From NCBI RefSeq assembly GCF_017355965.1, contig NZ_JAFIQW010000006.1:62001-126000 (forward strand): 64,000 nt of DNA, given 5' to 3'. Source of the stretch: Desertivibrio insolitus. GTDB lineage: Bacteria; Actinomycetota; Actinomycetes; Actinomycetales; Microbacteriaceae. Under the pieces are notes generated by a model. That model saw only the letters and a program-made list of their open reading frames with translations, ran no database searches and was not told the DNA's origin. Shown one piece after another: positions 9,846 to 17,943 of this stretch. Position 1 is the stretch's first letter. Every line of letters starts with the position of its first letter. Both the position numbers and the translations under genes were made by a program.

Positions 9846-9959
9846 GGCAGCGCCGGATGTGCGGCGATAGGGAACCCGGTGAGCGCGGGCAGTGAGCCGT
9901 CTGGACGGCCGAGCGGCGCCCGCACCTGCCCCGCACAGCGACCGGCCCGTTAACGCGAT

Positions 9960-9987
9960 CGGCCCCGTCGGAGATCCGACGGGGCCG
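9960..9987 (-). terminator. Terminator of rpsT
   Basis: Perfect inverted repeat: CGGCCCCGTCGGA (9960-9972) and TCCGACGGGGCCG (9975-9987) with a two-base centre, 19 bases past the rpsT stop on the minus strand. It is the strongest hairpin in this intergenic region. Confidence 0.8.
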
Positions 9988-10005
9988 AGAAGCGCTGGGT
10001 GCGAC

Positions 10006-10266
10006 TCAGAGCGAGGCGACCTGCTTGGCGATGGCCGACTTGCGGTTCGCCGCCTGGTTCTTGTGGATGACGCCCTTGGAGACGGCCTTGTCGAGCTTCT
10101 TGGTCGCGACGGCGAGAGCGGCGACGGCCTTGTCCTTGTCGCCGGCGACGACGGCCTCGCGGGTCATACGGACGGCGGTCTTGAGCTCGCTCTTGACGGC
10201 CTTGTTGCGGTCGTGGGCCTTCTTGTTGGTGATGATGCGCTTGAGCTGCGACTTGATGTTCGCCAT
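10006..10266 (-). CDS. rpsT: 30S ribosomal protein S20
   Basis: Binds 16S rRNA early in assembly of the small ribosomal subunit. 86 residues, very basic, starting [20 protein letters not shown], which is the family signature, and ending [10 protein letters not shown] place the start at ATG 10266: AGGAAGAC lies just upstream at normal spacing and the protein starts exactly as S20 does. It is transcribed alone from the promoter at 10377-10405 and ends in a strong hairpin. Confidence 0.98.
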   Translation of the reverse strand: MANIKSQLKRIITNKKAHDRNKAVKSELKTAVRMTREAVVAGDKDKAVAALAVATKKLDKAVSKGVIHKNQAANRKSAIAKQVASL

Positions 10267-10376
10267 GTGTGTCTTCCTGGTCGATGGGTGTGGGAGCGGC
10301 CGCGCCGGGATCAGAGGGTTCGCCGACCGGCTCGCGCGCACGCGACACGGGGATGCCGCGCGAAAGCCAACAGGAA

Positions 10377-10405
10377 ACGATACCAGCAGCCGGGTGCCCC
10401 GGCAA
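10377..10405 (-). promoter_or_regulatory. Probable sigma-70-type promoter of rpsT
   Basis: On the minus strand TTGCCG (10405-10400), 17 bases, then TATCGT (10382-10377). This leaves a leader of roughly 105 bases before rpsT. In other bacteria S20 represses its own translation through its leader; whether that happens here cannot be seen. Confidence 0.6.
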
Positions 10406-10412
10406 CGGCGCG

Positions 10413-11132
10413 TCAGCTCTGCTCGAGGGCCGTCAGCAGCACCCTGTTGAACACTCCCGGCCGGGACAGGTTGACGAGGTGGTTGGCCCCGACCACCCGC
10501 ACCAGCCGGCCGTTCCTCGCCGCCCGCAGCGCCCTCCGCTCCTCGATGCGGAAGTGGTCCCACTGGCCGTTCACGAACCAGACGGGGGCGTCGATGCGGG
10601 CGAGCGACCCGCGCACGTCGAGCGTCGCGAACTCGCGCAGCACGTCGTCCATCACGTCGAGCGCGATCCCGCCGCGCAGCACGTCCTGGGCGAGCTCGGG
10701 GTCGCGCACCGCGAGGCGCACGGCGAAGTCGTTGAGCGCCCGACCCCGGTCGGGGAACCGGGCGATCACCTTGGCCGCGAGCCGCCACGCCTCGAGGGCC
10801 ACCCGGTAGGGCTGGGTGCCGCAGGAGGCGAGCAGCATGCCCCGGATGCGGCGGGGCTCGAGCCCGGCGTAGTGGGTGGCGAGGTAGCCGCCGAGCGAGA
10901 GCCCGACGAGGAACGCCCCGCCGTCGCTCTCCTCGTCGGCGCGGGTGACCGCGTCGTGGATGGTCTCGACGGCCCCGGCGACGGTGAACCTCTCGCCCAT
11001 GCGGGCGCCGTGCCCGGGAAGGTCCGGCGTGTGCACGTGATGACCCCGCGACTCGAGCAGCTCGCGCTGCCCGCGCCACATCGTCGACGACGTGCGCAGG
11101 GCGTGGACGAGCACGACGGACTTCGGTTCCAC
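10413..11132 (-). CDS. Alpha/beta-hydrolase fold protein
   Basis: 239-residue hydrolase. The nucleophile elbow GLSLGGY is present, the oxyanion-side motif [13 protein letters not shown] sits near the N-terminus, and the late His is in [13 protein letters not shown]. The acid is probably the Asp in [10 protein letters not shown]. Substrate unknown; the fold covers esterases, lipases and C-C hydrolases. I chose GTG 11132 because a TAGCGT box ends 7 bases before it. GTG 11141, three codons upstream, is the alternative. The frame stays open beyond that but loses codon bias. Divergent from the aminotransferase gene. Confidence 0.8.
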   Translation of the reverse strand: MEPKSVVLVHALRTSSTMWRGQRELLESRGHHVHTPDLPGHGARMGERFTVAGAVETIHDAVTRADEESDGGAFLVGLSLGGYLATHYAGLEPRRIRGMLLASCGTQPYRVALEAWRLAAKVIARFPDRGRALNDFAVRLAVRDPELAQDVLRGGIALDVMDDVLREFATLDVRGSLARIDAPVWFVNGQWDHFRIEERRALRAARNGRLVRVVGANHLVNLSRPGVFNRVLLTALEQS

Positions 11133-11139
11133 GTCAGCC

Positions 11140-11145
11140 ACGCTA
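11140..11145 (-). promoter_or_regulatory. -10 box TAGCGT, leaderless promoter of the alpha/beta hydrolase
   Basis: On the minus strand TAGCGT is followed by 7 bases and GTG 11132. The box overlaps the alternative start GTG 11141, which argues against that start being used from this promoter. Confidence 0.5.
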
Positions 11146-11193
11146 GCCGCGCTTCCGGGAGCGGATGCCGCGCGGTCATAGTCTGATCCGGCC

Positions 11194-12339
11194 ATGCCGA
11201 CCCTCGCCTCGCACATCCCCGCCGTTCCGGCCTCCGGCATCCGCCGCATCTTCGAGGTCGCCTCGCGCCTCGACGACGTCATCGGACTACACGTCGGCGA
11301 GCCCGACCTGCCCGTCGCGCCGCACATCATCGAGGCCGCGCGCCAGGCGTGGGCCGAGGACGACACGAACTACACGGCGAACGGCGGCATCGCGCCGCTC
11401 CGCCGGGCGATCGTGCGGAAGCTCGCCGAACGCAACGGGCTGCACGTCGACGTCGAGCAGGTCTGGGTCACCGTCGGCGCCGTGCAGGCGCTGCACCAGG
11501 CGCTCGGACTGCTCGTCCGCGCCGGCGACGAAGTGCTCGTGCCCGACCCCGGCTACACGAGCTTCACGATGAGCACCCGCCTGCTCGACGCCGTGCCCGT
11601 GCCGTACACGCTGCGCCCCGACCGGGAGTTCCTGCCCTCGGTCGAGGAGCTCGAGCACCTCGTGACCGACCGCACCCGCGTGCTCATCGTCAACTCGCCG
11701 TCCAATCCGCTCGGTCGCGTGTTCCCCGAGCGAACGCTGCGCGAGCTGCTCGAGTTCGCCCGCGAGCACGACCTGTGGATCATCTCCGACGAGGTCTACG
11801 AGCACTTCACGTACGCCGATCCGCACGTCTCGATCGCCTCGCTCGACGAGGACGACCGCGTGTTCACCGCGTTCTCGTTCTCGAAGAGCTACGCGATGAC
11901 GGGCCTCCGCGTCGGCTATCTCGTGACGCCGCACGGTCTCGCCGAGACGATGCGCACGGTGCAGGAGACGACGATCAGTTGCGTCTCCGTGCCCGACCAG
12001 CGCGCCGCGGTCGCCGCGCTCGAGGGGGAGCAGGAGCACGTGGCGGCGGCGAAGCGGCACTACCTGGAGAACCTCGAGGCGGCGTGCGCGGCGCTGGATG
12101 CCAGGGGCATCCGCTACCTCAGGCCGACGGGCGCCTTCTACCTGTGGGTCGACGTCTCGCATGTGTCGGGCGGCGACGTCGCGCAGTGGTGCGAGGGCTT
12201 CGTCGTCGAGCAGCGCGTCGCGCTCGCGCCCGGCAGCGCCTTCGGACGGAGCGGCGAGGGCTGGGTGCGGGTGTCGCTCGCCTCGCGCCGGGAGCACATC
12301 CTCGAGGGGTTGTCGCGGATTCCGGCGCCGCCGGCCTGA
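11194..12339 (+). CDS. PLP-dependent class I/II aminotransferase
   Basis: 381-residue cytoplasmic transaminase of fold type I. Visible landmarks: LHVGEPDLPVAPHI near residue 32, the cofactor-ring region NYTANGGIAPLRRAI, NSPSNPLGRVF (the conserved Asn-Pro), SDEVYEHF with the conserved Asp and Tyr, and the Schiff-base lysine K231 in SFSKSYAMTGLRVGY. The Arg that binds the alpha-carboxylate is in WVRVSLA near the C-terminus. The family covers aspartate-, aromatic- and alanine-type transaminases; I cannot fix the substrate. TAGTCT (11179-11184) lies 9 bases before ATG and may be the -10 box, implying an almost leaderless message. Confidence 0.9.
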   Translation: MPTLASHIPAVPASGIRRIFEVASRLDDVIGLHVGEPDLPVAPHIIEAARQAWAEDDTNYTANGGIAPLRRAIVRKLAERNGLHVDVEQVWVTVGAVQALHQALGLLVRAGDEVLVPDPGYTSFTMSTRLLDAVPVPYTLRPDREFLPSVEELEHLVTDRTRVLIVNSPSNPLGRVFPERTLRELLEFAREHDLWIISDEVYEHFTYADPHVSIASLDEDDRVFTAFSFSKSYAMTGLRVGYLVTPHGLAETMRTVQETTISCVSVPDQRAAVAALEGEQEHVAAAKRHYLENLEAACAALDARGIRYLRPTGAFYLWVDVSHVSGGDVAQWCEGFVVEQRVALAPGSAFGRSGEGWVRVSLASRREHILEGLSRIPAPPA

Positions 12340-12394
12340 ACGCGGAAGCATGGGACAATTGCTCCCCGTCCAGTCCCTGCTGCGTTAGGAACGC

Positions 12395-14251
12395 GTGAGC
12401 CCCCGAGCACTTTCGGCCCCCGTACCGGCCTCGACCGACCCGTCGGTGCTGCGCAACTTCTGCATCATCGCGCACATCGACCACGGCAAGTCGACCCTCG
12501 CCGACCGCATGCTGCAGATCACCGGCGTGGTCTCCGACCGCGACATGCGCGCCCAGTACCTCGACCGGATGGACATCGAGCGCGAGCGCGGCATCACGAT
12601 CAAAAGCCAGGCGGTGCGCATGCCGTGGCAGGTCGGCGACACCTCCTACGCGCTCAACATGATCGACACCCCCGGCCACGTCGACTTCACGTACGAGGTG
12701 TCCCGCTCGCTCGCCGCCTGCGAGGGCGCGATCCTGCTCGTCGACGCCGCGCAGGGCATCGAGGCGCAGACGCTCGCGAATCTCTACCTCGCGCTCGAGA
12801 ACGACCTCGAGATCATTCCCGTCCTGAACAAGATCGACCTCCCCGCGGCCGACCCGGAGAAGTACGCCCGCGAGCTCGCGCAGCTCATCGGCGGCGACCC
12901 CGACGACGTGCTCCGCGTGTCCGGCAAGACCGGCATGGGCGTCGAGGAGCTGCTCGACCGGGTGGTCGAGCGCATCCCCGCCCCGGTCGGCGACCCCGAC
13001 GCCGCGGCCCGCGCCATGATCTTCGACTCCGTCTACGACGCCTACCGCGGCGTCGTCACCTACGTACGGATGATCGACGGCAAGCTCAACCCGCGCGAGC
13101 GCATCCAGATGATGTCGACCCGCGCGACCCACGAGATCCTCGAGATCGGCGTCAGCTCGCCAGAGCCGAGCGCCACCAAGGGCCTCGCGGTCGGCGAGGT
13201 CGGCTACCTCATCACGGGCGTCAAGGACGTCCGCCAGTCGAAGGTCGGCGACACCGTCACCAGCGCGGCGAAGCCCGCGCAGGAGCCGCTCGCCGGCTAC
13301 ACCGACCCGCTGCCCATGGTCTTCTCGGGCATCTACCCGATCGACGGCGGCGACTACCCCGACCTGCGCGAGGCGCTCGACAAGCTCAAGCTGTCGGATG
13401 CCGCGCTGCAGTACGAGCCCGAGACATCCGTCGCTCTGGGCTTCGGTTTCCGCTGCGGCTTCCTCGGGCTGCTGCACCTCGAGATCGTCACCGAGCGCCT
13501 GCGCCGCGAGTTCGACCTCGACCTGATCACGACCGCGCCGAGCGTGCCGTACCAGGTGACCACCGAGGACAAGAAGACCGTCACGGTGACCAACCCGAGC
13601 GAGTATCCGACCGGCAAGGTCGACAAGGTGCTCGAGCCGGTCGTGAACGCCTCGGTGCTCGCGCCGAAGGACTACGTCGGCGCCATCATGGACCTCTGCC
13701 AGACCCGCCGCGGCACGCTGCGCAGCATGGACTACCTCGGCGAGGACCGGGTGGAGCTGAAGTACACGCTGCCGCTCGGCGAGATCGTGTTCGACTTCTT
13801 CGACCAGCTGAAGAGCCGCACCCAGGGCTACGCGAGCCTCGACTACGAGCCCGCGGGCGAGCAGGAGGCCGACCTGGTCAAGGTCGACATCCTGCTGCAG
13901 GGCGAGCAGGTCGACGCGTTCAGCGCGATCGTTCACAAGGACAAGGCGTACGCCTACGGCACGATGATGGCCGGCCGCCTGCGCGAGCTGATCCCGCGTC
14001 AGCAGTTCGAGGTGCCCATCCAGGCCGCGATCGGCGCCCGGATCATCGCGCGCGAGAACATCCGCGCGATGCGGAAGGACGTGCTCGCCAAGTGCTACGG
14101 CGGTGACATCACGCGTAAGCGCAAGCTGCTCGAGAAGCAGAAGGAGGGCAAGAAGCGCATGAAGATGGTCGGCCGCGTGGAAGTGCCCCAGGAGGCGTTC
14201 ATCGCCGCGCTCTCGGGCGACACCGAGACGAAGGACAAGGCCAAGAAGTAG
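12395..14251 (+). CDS. lepA: Elongation factor 4 (LepA), ribosomal back-translocase GTPase
   Basis: Ribosome-associated GTPase of the EF-G family. 618 residues, normal length. G-motifs: [14 protein letters not shown] (P-loop), RGITIK (switch I), DTPGHVDF (G3), NKIDLP (G4). The LepA-specific C-terminal domain is clear ([23 protein letters not shown], then [25 protein letters not shown]). The GTG start at 12395 has TTAGGAAC just upstream. GACAAT at 12354-12359 is a candidate -10 box. It has its own transcription start, separate from the aminotransferase gene. Confidence 0.98.
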   Translation: MSPRALSAPVPASTDPSVLRNFCIIAHIDHGKSTLADRMLQITGVVSDRDMRAQYLDRMDIERERGITIKSQAVRMPWQVGDTSYALNMIDTPGHVDFTYEVSRSLAACEGAILLVDAAQGIEAQTLANLYLALENDLEIIPVLNKIDLPAADPEKYARELAQLIGGDPDDVLRVSGKTGMGVEELLDRVVERIPAPVGDPDAAARAMIFDSVYDAYRGVVTYVRMIDGKLNPRERIQMMSTRATHEILEIGVSSPEPSATKGLAVGEVGYLITGVKDVRQSKVGDTVTSAAKPAQEPLAGYTDPLPMVFSGIYPIDGGDYPDLREALDKLKLSDAALQYEPETSVALGFGFRCGFLGLLHLEIVTERLRREFDLDLITTAPSVPYQVTTEDKKTVTVTNPSEYPTGKVDKVLEPVVNASVLAPKDYVGAIMDLCQTRRGTLRSMDYLGEDRVELKYTLPLGEIVFDFFDQLKSRTQGYASLDYEPAGEQEADLVKVDILLQGEQVDAFSAIVHKDKAYAYGTMMAGRLRELIPRQQFEVPIQAAIGARIIARENIRAMRKDVLAKCYGGDITRKRKLLEKQKEGKKRMKMVGRVEVPQEAFIAALSGDTETKDKAKK

Positions 14252-14258
14252 TAGCGGC

Positions 14259-14264
14259 TAGCGT
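14259..14264 (+). promoter_or_regulatory. -10 box TAGCGT, leaderless promoter of the lipoprotein gene
   Basis: TAGCGT is followed by TCGTCC and ATG 14271, a spacing of 6 identical to comEA and ftsK. No ribosome binding site is present. Confidence 0.6.
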
Positions 14265-14270
14265 TCGTCC

Positions 14271-14714
14271 ATGGCTGTGCGCTTCCGTGCCCTTCTCGGG
14301 GTCGCGTCCGCGGTGACCCTCATCACGGGTTGCAGCGGGACCGCCGGCGAGCCGGTCGAGGTCGTCGATCAGTATCGGGGCCGTCCGGCTCAGACGGAGG
14401 TGATCGCCTCGCACGTGTTCCCACCGGACGCAGAGGTGCCCGAAGCGGAACGGCTGGAGTTGGCCTGGTTGACGGACGGGACATTCGCCGTCAGCACATG
14501 GTGGAGCGGCACCTGCCCGAAGGTTCCGTCTCGCCTGCTTCCGGACGCGGGCGGGGTCCTGCTGACCATCGAACCCGAGCCCGCGTATGCGTGCACCGAC
14601 GATCTGGCCCAGACCACTACGGTGATCAGCCCTCCCCGCGGGTGGACGCCTGAGAGCAGCTTGCAGGCCGCGGCGGACGGCGAAGCCTGGAAGGTCAGCC
14701 TGATCGAGGGCTGA
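14271..14714 (+). CDS. Small lipoprotein, function unknown
   Basis: 147 residues. It starts with Arg residues, a hydrophobic core and the lipobox LITGC, with Cys at about residue 21, so it should be exported, lipid-modified and membrane-anchored. The mature part has two Cys (GTCPKVP and YACTDD) that could form a disulfide. I do not recognise the family. Codon third positions are a little less GC-rich than in the neighbours, which may reflect later acquisition. It follows lepA but appears to be transcribed from its own leaderless promoter. Confidence 0.7.
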   Translation: MAVRFRALLGVASAVTLITGCSGTAGEPVEVVDQYRGRPAQTEVIASHVFPPDAEVPEAERLELAWLTDGTFAVSTWWSGTCPKVPSRLLPDAGGVLLTIEPEPAYACTDDLAQTTTVISPPRGWTPESSLQAAADGEAWKVSLIEG

Positions 14715-14780
14715 GGACGTGCTCATGTCCCGACCGAGCGCGGCACTGACACCGAGAACGTGAAGGACGCGCCGGCCCCG

Positions 14781-15064
14781 TCACTGCGGGTGCGCGGCGT
14801 CCGGCTCGTCCGAGGGCTTGGGCAGCAGACGACGCGTCGCCTCGCGGAGCAGCCCGACGGTCTCGCGCACCTTCGTCGGGTCGAAGCCCTCGTCGTCCAT
14901 GACCTCGACGAGTTCCTCAGCGCGTCCGTGAGCGGCGGCAGTTCCGCCTGCTGAATGACGGAGGGCATAACCGAGACGATGCACTGCTGGAACAGGTCGC
15001 GTTCCGAGCGGCTCTCGAGCCGTGGGAATCTGCCCCCGTTCGCCCTTGCGTAAGGTGGATACAT
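14781..15064 (-). pseudogene. Frameshifted remnant of an unknown protein gene
   Basis: Two adjacent minus-strand frames each read like protein for part of this interval. The upstream frame gives ERDLFQQCIVSVMPSVIQQ and AELPPLTDALR. The downstream frame gives EELVEVMDDEGFDPTKVRET and VGLLREATRRLLPKPSD, ending at TGA 14781-14783. Both parts have the G/C-ending codon pattern of real genes. Joining them with a one-base correction near 14911-14922 yields one continuous acidic, helical protein of roughly 80-95 residues. The start is uncertain; ATG 15064 is possible, but coding bias is clear only from about 15027. No family recognised. A sequencing error is the main alternative to a real mutation. 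Confidence 0.5.
15051..15056 (+). promoter_or_regulatory. -10 box TAAGGT upstream of a short leader ORF
   Basis: TAAGGT, 6 bases, then ATG 15063, matching the leaderless pattern. The first codon after this promoter opens an 18-codon frame that runs into the DUF1990 gene. Confidence 0.5.
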
Positions 15065-15119
15065 GCGCAGAGGAGCCCCACGCCTGCGCGGTGACAGCCG
15101 CCCGGGCGGCACGCCGTGA
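15063..15119 (+). CDS. Short leader ORF coupled to the DUF1990 gene
   Basis: An 18-codon frame reading MRRGAPRLRGDSRPGGTP. Its TGA stop (15117-15119) overlaps the GTG start of the next gene (15116-15118) as GTGA. The GTG has no Shine-Dalgarno sequence, so translation of the leader frame would explain how ribosomes reach it. The peptide itself is Arg/Gly/Pro-rich and probably has no function of its own. Support is positional only. Confidence 0.4.
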   Translation: MRRGAPRLRGDSRPGGTP

Positions 15120-15772
15120 CCGAGACGCCGCTCTGGGAGCGGCCGGTCAGCTACGGCGCCGTCGGCGCGACGAAGGCCCCGGACCTGCTCGGCTATCCGC
15201 CGGCCGGTTACCGGCCCGGCATCGCCAGCGCCCGCATCGGGCACGGCGACGCGCGCTGGGAGTGGGCGACGACTGCCGTGCTGACCTGGGAGGTGCAGCG
15301 CCGGTCCGACCTCCGCGTCGAGGTCGTCGAGCCACCCGCCGCCGTCACCGAGGGCACCTACAGCCCCGTCGGCTTCGACGAGGAGGGAACCCCCGTCGAG
15401 CCCGCCGTCGTCGACGCCGCGCCCACTCAGTACGGGCCGAACGGAGAGCGTCTCGCGGTGCCCGGCGACACCGCCGTGCTCCAGGGCAGGCTCGGCCCGC
15501 TGCCGGTTCACGGCGCCGTGCGCGTCATCTACGTCCTCGACGAAGCCGACGAGCGCGGCTTCGCCTACGGCACGCTCGCCGGGCATCCGGTGCACGCGGA
15601 GTACGCCTTCCTGGTCACCCGGCGACCGGACGGCTCGGTGTGGCTCGAGGTACGCAGCGTCTGGCGCCCGTCGAACGCGTTCTGGGCGCTCGCGACTCCC
15701 GTGCTCGCCCTGGCGCATCGGATCGCGGTGCAGCGATTCCTGCGCGCGCTGACCGGTCCGATCCCGTCCTGA
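15116..15772 (+). CDS. DUF1990 (UPF0548) family protein
   Basis: 218 residues. The family pattern is visible: an N-terminal SYGAVGAT, the middle WEWATTAVLTWEVQRRSDLR, and the C-terminal FAYGTLAGHPVHAEYAFLV followed by VWLEVRSVWRPSN, typical of this uncharacterised START-like family found in actinobacteria and plants. No biochemical function is established. No signal peptide; probably cytoplasmic, though the C-terminus has a hydrophobic stretch (FWALATPVLALAHRIAV). The GTG start overlaps the preceding 18-codon frame. Confidence 0.85.
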   Translation: MTETPLWERPVSYGAVGATKAPDLLGYPPAGYRPGIASARIGHGDARWEWATTAVLTWEVQRRSDLRVEVVEPPAAVTEGTYSPVGFDEEGTPVEPAVVDAAPTQYGPNGERLAVPGDTAVLQGRLGPLPVHGAVRVIYVLDEADERGFAYGTLAGHPVHAEYAFLVTRRPDGSVWLEVRSVWRPSNAFWALATPVLALAHRIAVQRFLRALTGPIPS

Positions 15773-15811
15773 CCGTGCCGCGGGCGCGCGGATCTGCGAG
15801 AATCGTGCGCC

Positions 15812-17038
15812 ATGCCCAGCGCCCTGCCCCTCGCCGACCCGGCCCCTGCCGACGGCGCACTGCCGGCCTCGGTGGCCGACGGAGCGGATGAGCGCGCGTT
15901 CGGCGTCTACCTGCACGTGCCCTTCTGCCGCGTCCGCTGCGGCTACTGCGACTTCAACACCTACACGGCCACGGAGCTCCGCGGGGTGCGGCGCGAGGAC
16001 TACCCGGCCCAGGCCGCGCGGGAGATCGCGCTCGCGGCACAGGTGCTGACGGATGCCGCGGTGCCCGCGCGCCCGGCATCCACCGTCTTCTTCGGCGGCG
16101 GCACCCCGACGATGCTGCCCGCCGGCGACCTCGCGGGCATGCTCGCCGCCGTGCGTGACACGTGGGGTCTCGCCCCCGGGGTCGAGGTCACGACCGAGGC
16201 GAACCCCGACTCGGTCGACCCCGAGTACCTTGCGACGCTCCGCGAGGCGGGCTTCACCCGCGTCTCGTTCGGGATGCAGTCGGCCGTGCCGCATGTGCTC
16301 GCGACGCTCGAGCGCACCCACGACCCGGCGCGGATCCCGCTCGTCGTGCGCTGGGCGCGCGAAGCGGGGCTCGACGTGAGCCTCGACCTGATCTACGGCA
16401 CGCCGGGGGAGAGCCTCGACGACTGGCGCCGCTCGCTCGAGCACGCCCTCGCTCAGGAGCCCGACCACCTCAGCGCCTACGCGCTCATCGTCGAGGACGG
16501 CACGAAGCTCGCTCGGCAGATCCGCCGCGGCGAGGTGGCCGAGCCCGACGACGACCTGTCGGCCGACATGTACGAGCTCGCCGACGCGGCCATGACGGAT
16601 GCCGGCTACGGCTGGTACGAGGTCAGCAACTGGTCGCGCTCGCCCGAGCACCGCTCGCGGCACAATCTGTCCTACTGGCAGGGCGCCGACTGGTGGGGCG
16701 TCGGGCCCGGCGCGCACAGCCACGTCGGCGGCGTGCGCTGGTGGAACGTCAAGCACCCGGCGGCCTACGCGGACAGGGTGACCGCAGGGGCGTCGCCCGC
16801 CGCGGGTCGTGAGACCCTCGACACCGAGACGCGGCGCGTGGAGCGCGTGCTCCTCGAGACCCGCGTGCGCGACGGCCTGCCGACGTCCGCCCTCGACGAG
16901 GCGGGCCGGAGGGCGGTCGCGGGACTCATCGCCGACGGGCTCGTCGAGCCGGCGGCGGCGCTCCGCGGTGTCGTCGTGCTCACGCTGCGGGGGCGGCTCC
17001 TCGCCGACGCCGTGGTGCGCCGACTGCTCGACGAGTAG
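15812..17038 (+). CDS. hemW: Radical SAM heme chaperone HemW (coproporphyrinogen III oxidase-like)
   Basis: 408 residues. The radical SAM cluster motif CxxxCxxC is at C39, C43 and C46 (HVPFCRVRCGYCDF), followed by FFGGGTPTML (the GGE-like SAM-binding element) and SFGMQSAVPHVLATLERTH. The HemW-type ending YEVSNWSRSPEHRSRHNLSYW and GVGPGAHSHVG is present. HemW members bind heme and are thought to deliver it to acceptor proteins; true HemN oxygen-independent oxidases have additional N-terminal residues not seen here. GAGAAT (15798-15803) lies 8 bases before the ATG with no ribosome site, like dusB. Confidence 0.93.
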   Translation: MPSALPLADPAPADGALPASVADGADERAFGVYLHVPFCRVRCGYCDFNTYTATELRGVRREDYPAQAAREIALAAQVLTDAAVPARPASTVFFGGGTPTMLPAGDLAGMLAAVRDTWGLAPGVEVTTEANPDSVDPEYLATLREAGFTRVSFGMQSAVPHVLATLERTHDPARIPLVVRWAREAGLDVSLDLIYGTPGESLDDWRRSLEHALAQEPDHLSAYALIVEDGTKLARQIRRGEVAEPDDDLSADMYELADAAMTDAGYGWYEVSNWSRSPEHRSRHNLSYWQGADWWGVGPGAHSHVGGVRWWNVKHPAAYADRVTAGASPAAGRETLDTETRRVERVLLETRVRDGLPTSALDEAGRRAVAGLIADGLVEPAAALRGVVVLTLRGRLLADAVVRRLLDE

Positions 17039-17229
17039 CACATCGGAGGCTGTGGATAACCCTGTGGGGAACACCGGCCGCCATAGCACGCCCGCGACGG
17101 AGATCAACCCGGCTTTCGCTAGACGGCCAAGAGTTTCGCGGTTCTAATCGTTCTTCCCGACGGGATCCGTCGTGGTATGCGCCCCGCCGCTCTGTGGAGA
17201 ACCATCCGGCATCCGGAGCCCGGGAACGA
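17039..17229. other. Intergenic region with DnaA-box-like nonamers
   Basis: No gene seen. It contains TGTGGATAA (17051-17059, an exact reverse complement of the DnaA box TTATCCACA) and the near matches TGTGGGGAA (17063-17071) and TGTGGAGAA (17193-17201). There is no AT-rich unwinding element and no dnaA or dnaN nearby. Confidence 0.4.
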
Positions 17230-17261
17230 CGAAGGGGCCCGGCCGACGCCGAGCCCCTTCG
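17230..17261 (-). terminator. Terminator of the DUF4870 gene
   Basis: CGAAGGGGC (17230-17238) pairs with GCCCCTTCG (17253-17261). The hairpin begins 10 bases beyond the stop of the minus-strand gene. Confidence 0.7.
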
Positions 17262-17270
17262 CGATTCGGG

Positions 17271-17762
17271 CTACTTGACGAAGCGGATCGTCGCCGGGTA
17301 GCGGTACGCCTCGCCGCGGTTGGCGCGGACCGTCGCGATGATGCCGAAGACGAGCGCGTAGATGCCGAGCGCGACGAAGAGCACGGGCGCGACGAACCCG
17401 AAGAGGCCGAACGTCACGAGCGTCAGCACGATCGTGAGGATCACGAGGGCGATCGCCGCGATCACGACGGTGATGTGGAAGTTCAGGGCCTCCTTGGCCT
17501 GCTCGCGGGTGAAGCGGCCGCGGTCCTTGAAGATCAGGTAGATCACGAGCGCCGGCGCCCAGCCGAGCGTGCCGGACGTGATGACGTAGGCGATCACGCT
17601 GAACAGGTGCGAGAACATCGCCCACTGGCGGTCCTCCTGCGCCGACAGCGGAGCCCCCGCGGCCTGGCCGTACGGCTGGCCGTAGGGCTGCCCGCCGGGC
17701 GGCGGCGGGGGAGGGGTGGAGCCACCGGGCTGGTAGGGGTCGCCGGGGTACTGGGAGCTCAC
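17271..17762 (-). CDS. DUF4870 domain membrane protein
   Basis: 163 residues. A Pro/Gly/Gln/Tyr-rich cytoplasmic N-terminus (repeats of GQPYGQ, residues 1-38) is followed by the DUF4870 (Tic20-like) membrane domain: WAMFSHLFSVIAYVITSG, KDRGRFTREQAKEALNFHIT and two further hydrophobic helices. The motif with Gln-Ala-x-Glu-Ala-Leu-Asn-Phe is the family hallmark. Function unknown; members are common in Gram-positive bacteria. Transcribed divergently from hrcA. Confidence 0.92.
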   Translation of the reverse strand: MSSQYPGDPYQPGGSTPPPPPPGGQPYGQPYGQAAGAPLSAQEDRQWAMFSHLFSVIAYVITSGTLGWAPALVIYLIFKDRGRFTREQAKEALNFHITVVIAAIALVILTIVLTLVTFGLFGFVAPVLFVALGIYALVFGIIATVRANRGEAYRYPATIRFVK

Positions 17763-17903
17763 GAGCTGGCCTTTCTGTCGCGGGGGCGATGCTGCGAATC
17801 GCTCGCGACACCGGCAGCCCCCGGGATGCCGCGCGAGTCAGGTGAAAAGTAGTGCCTCCCCGACGGCGTCGCAACGGGATGTGAACGGTGTGTCGCGCTA
17901 GAA

Positions 17904-17930
17904 TTGGCAGTCCTGCCGGTCGAGTGCCAA
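17904..17930 (+). promoter_or_regulatory. CIRCE operator, HrcA binding site
   Basis: TTGGCAGTC (17904-17912), a 9-base spacer, and GAGTGCCAA (17922-17930). This is the canonical 9-9-9 CIRCE layout with one mismatch between arms. A TAGAAT -10-like box (17899-17904) abuts the left arm, and the ribosome binding site GAGGGAGG starts right after the right arm. Bound HrcA would block transcription of hrcA-dnaJ until heat stress. Confidence 0.93.
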
Positions 17931-17943
17931 GAGGGAGGTTCGA

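Noticed and set aside
17039-17229. Replication origin
   Set aside because: Only three box-like nonamers, no AT-rich region and no dnaA, dnaN or parAB nearby.
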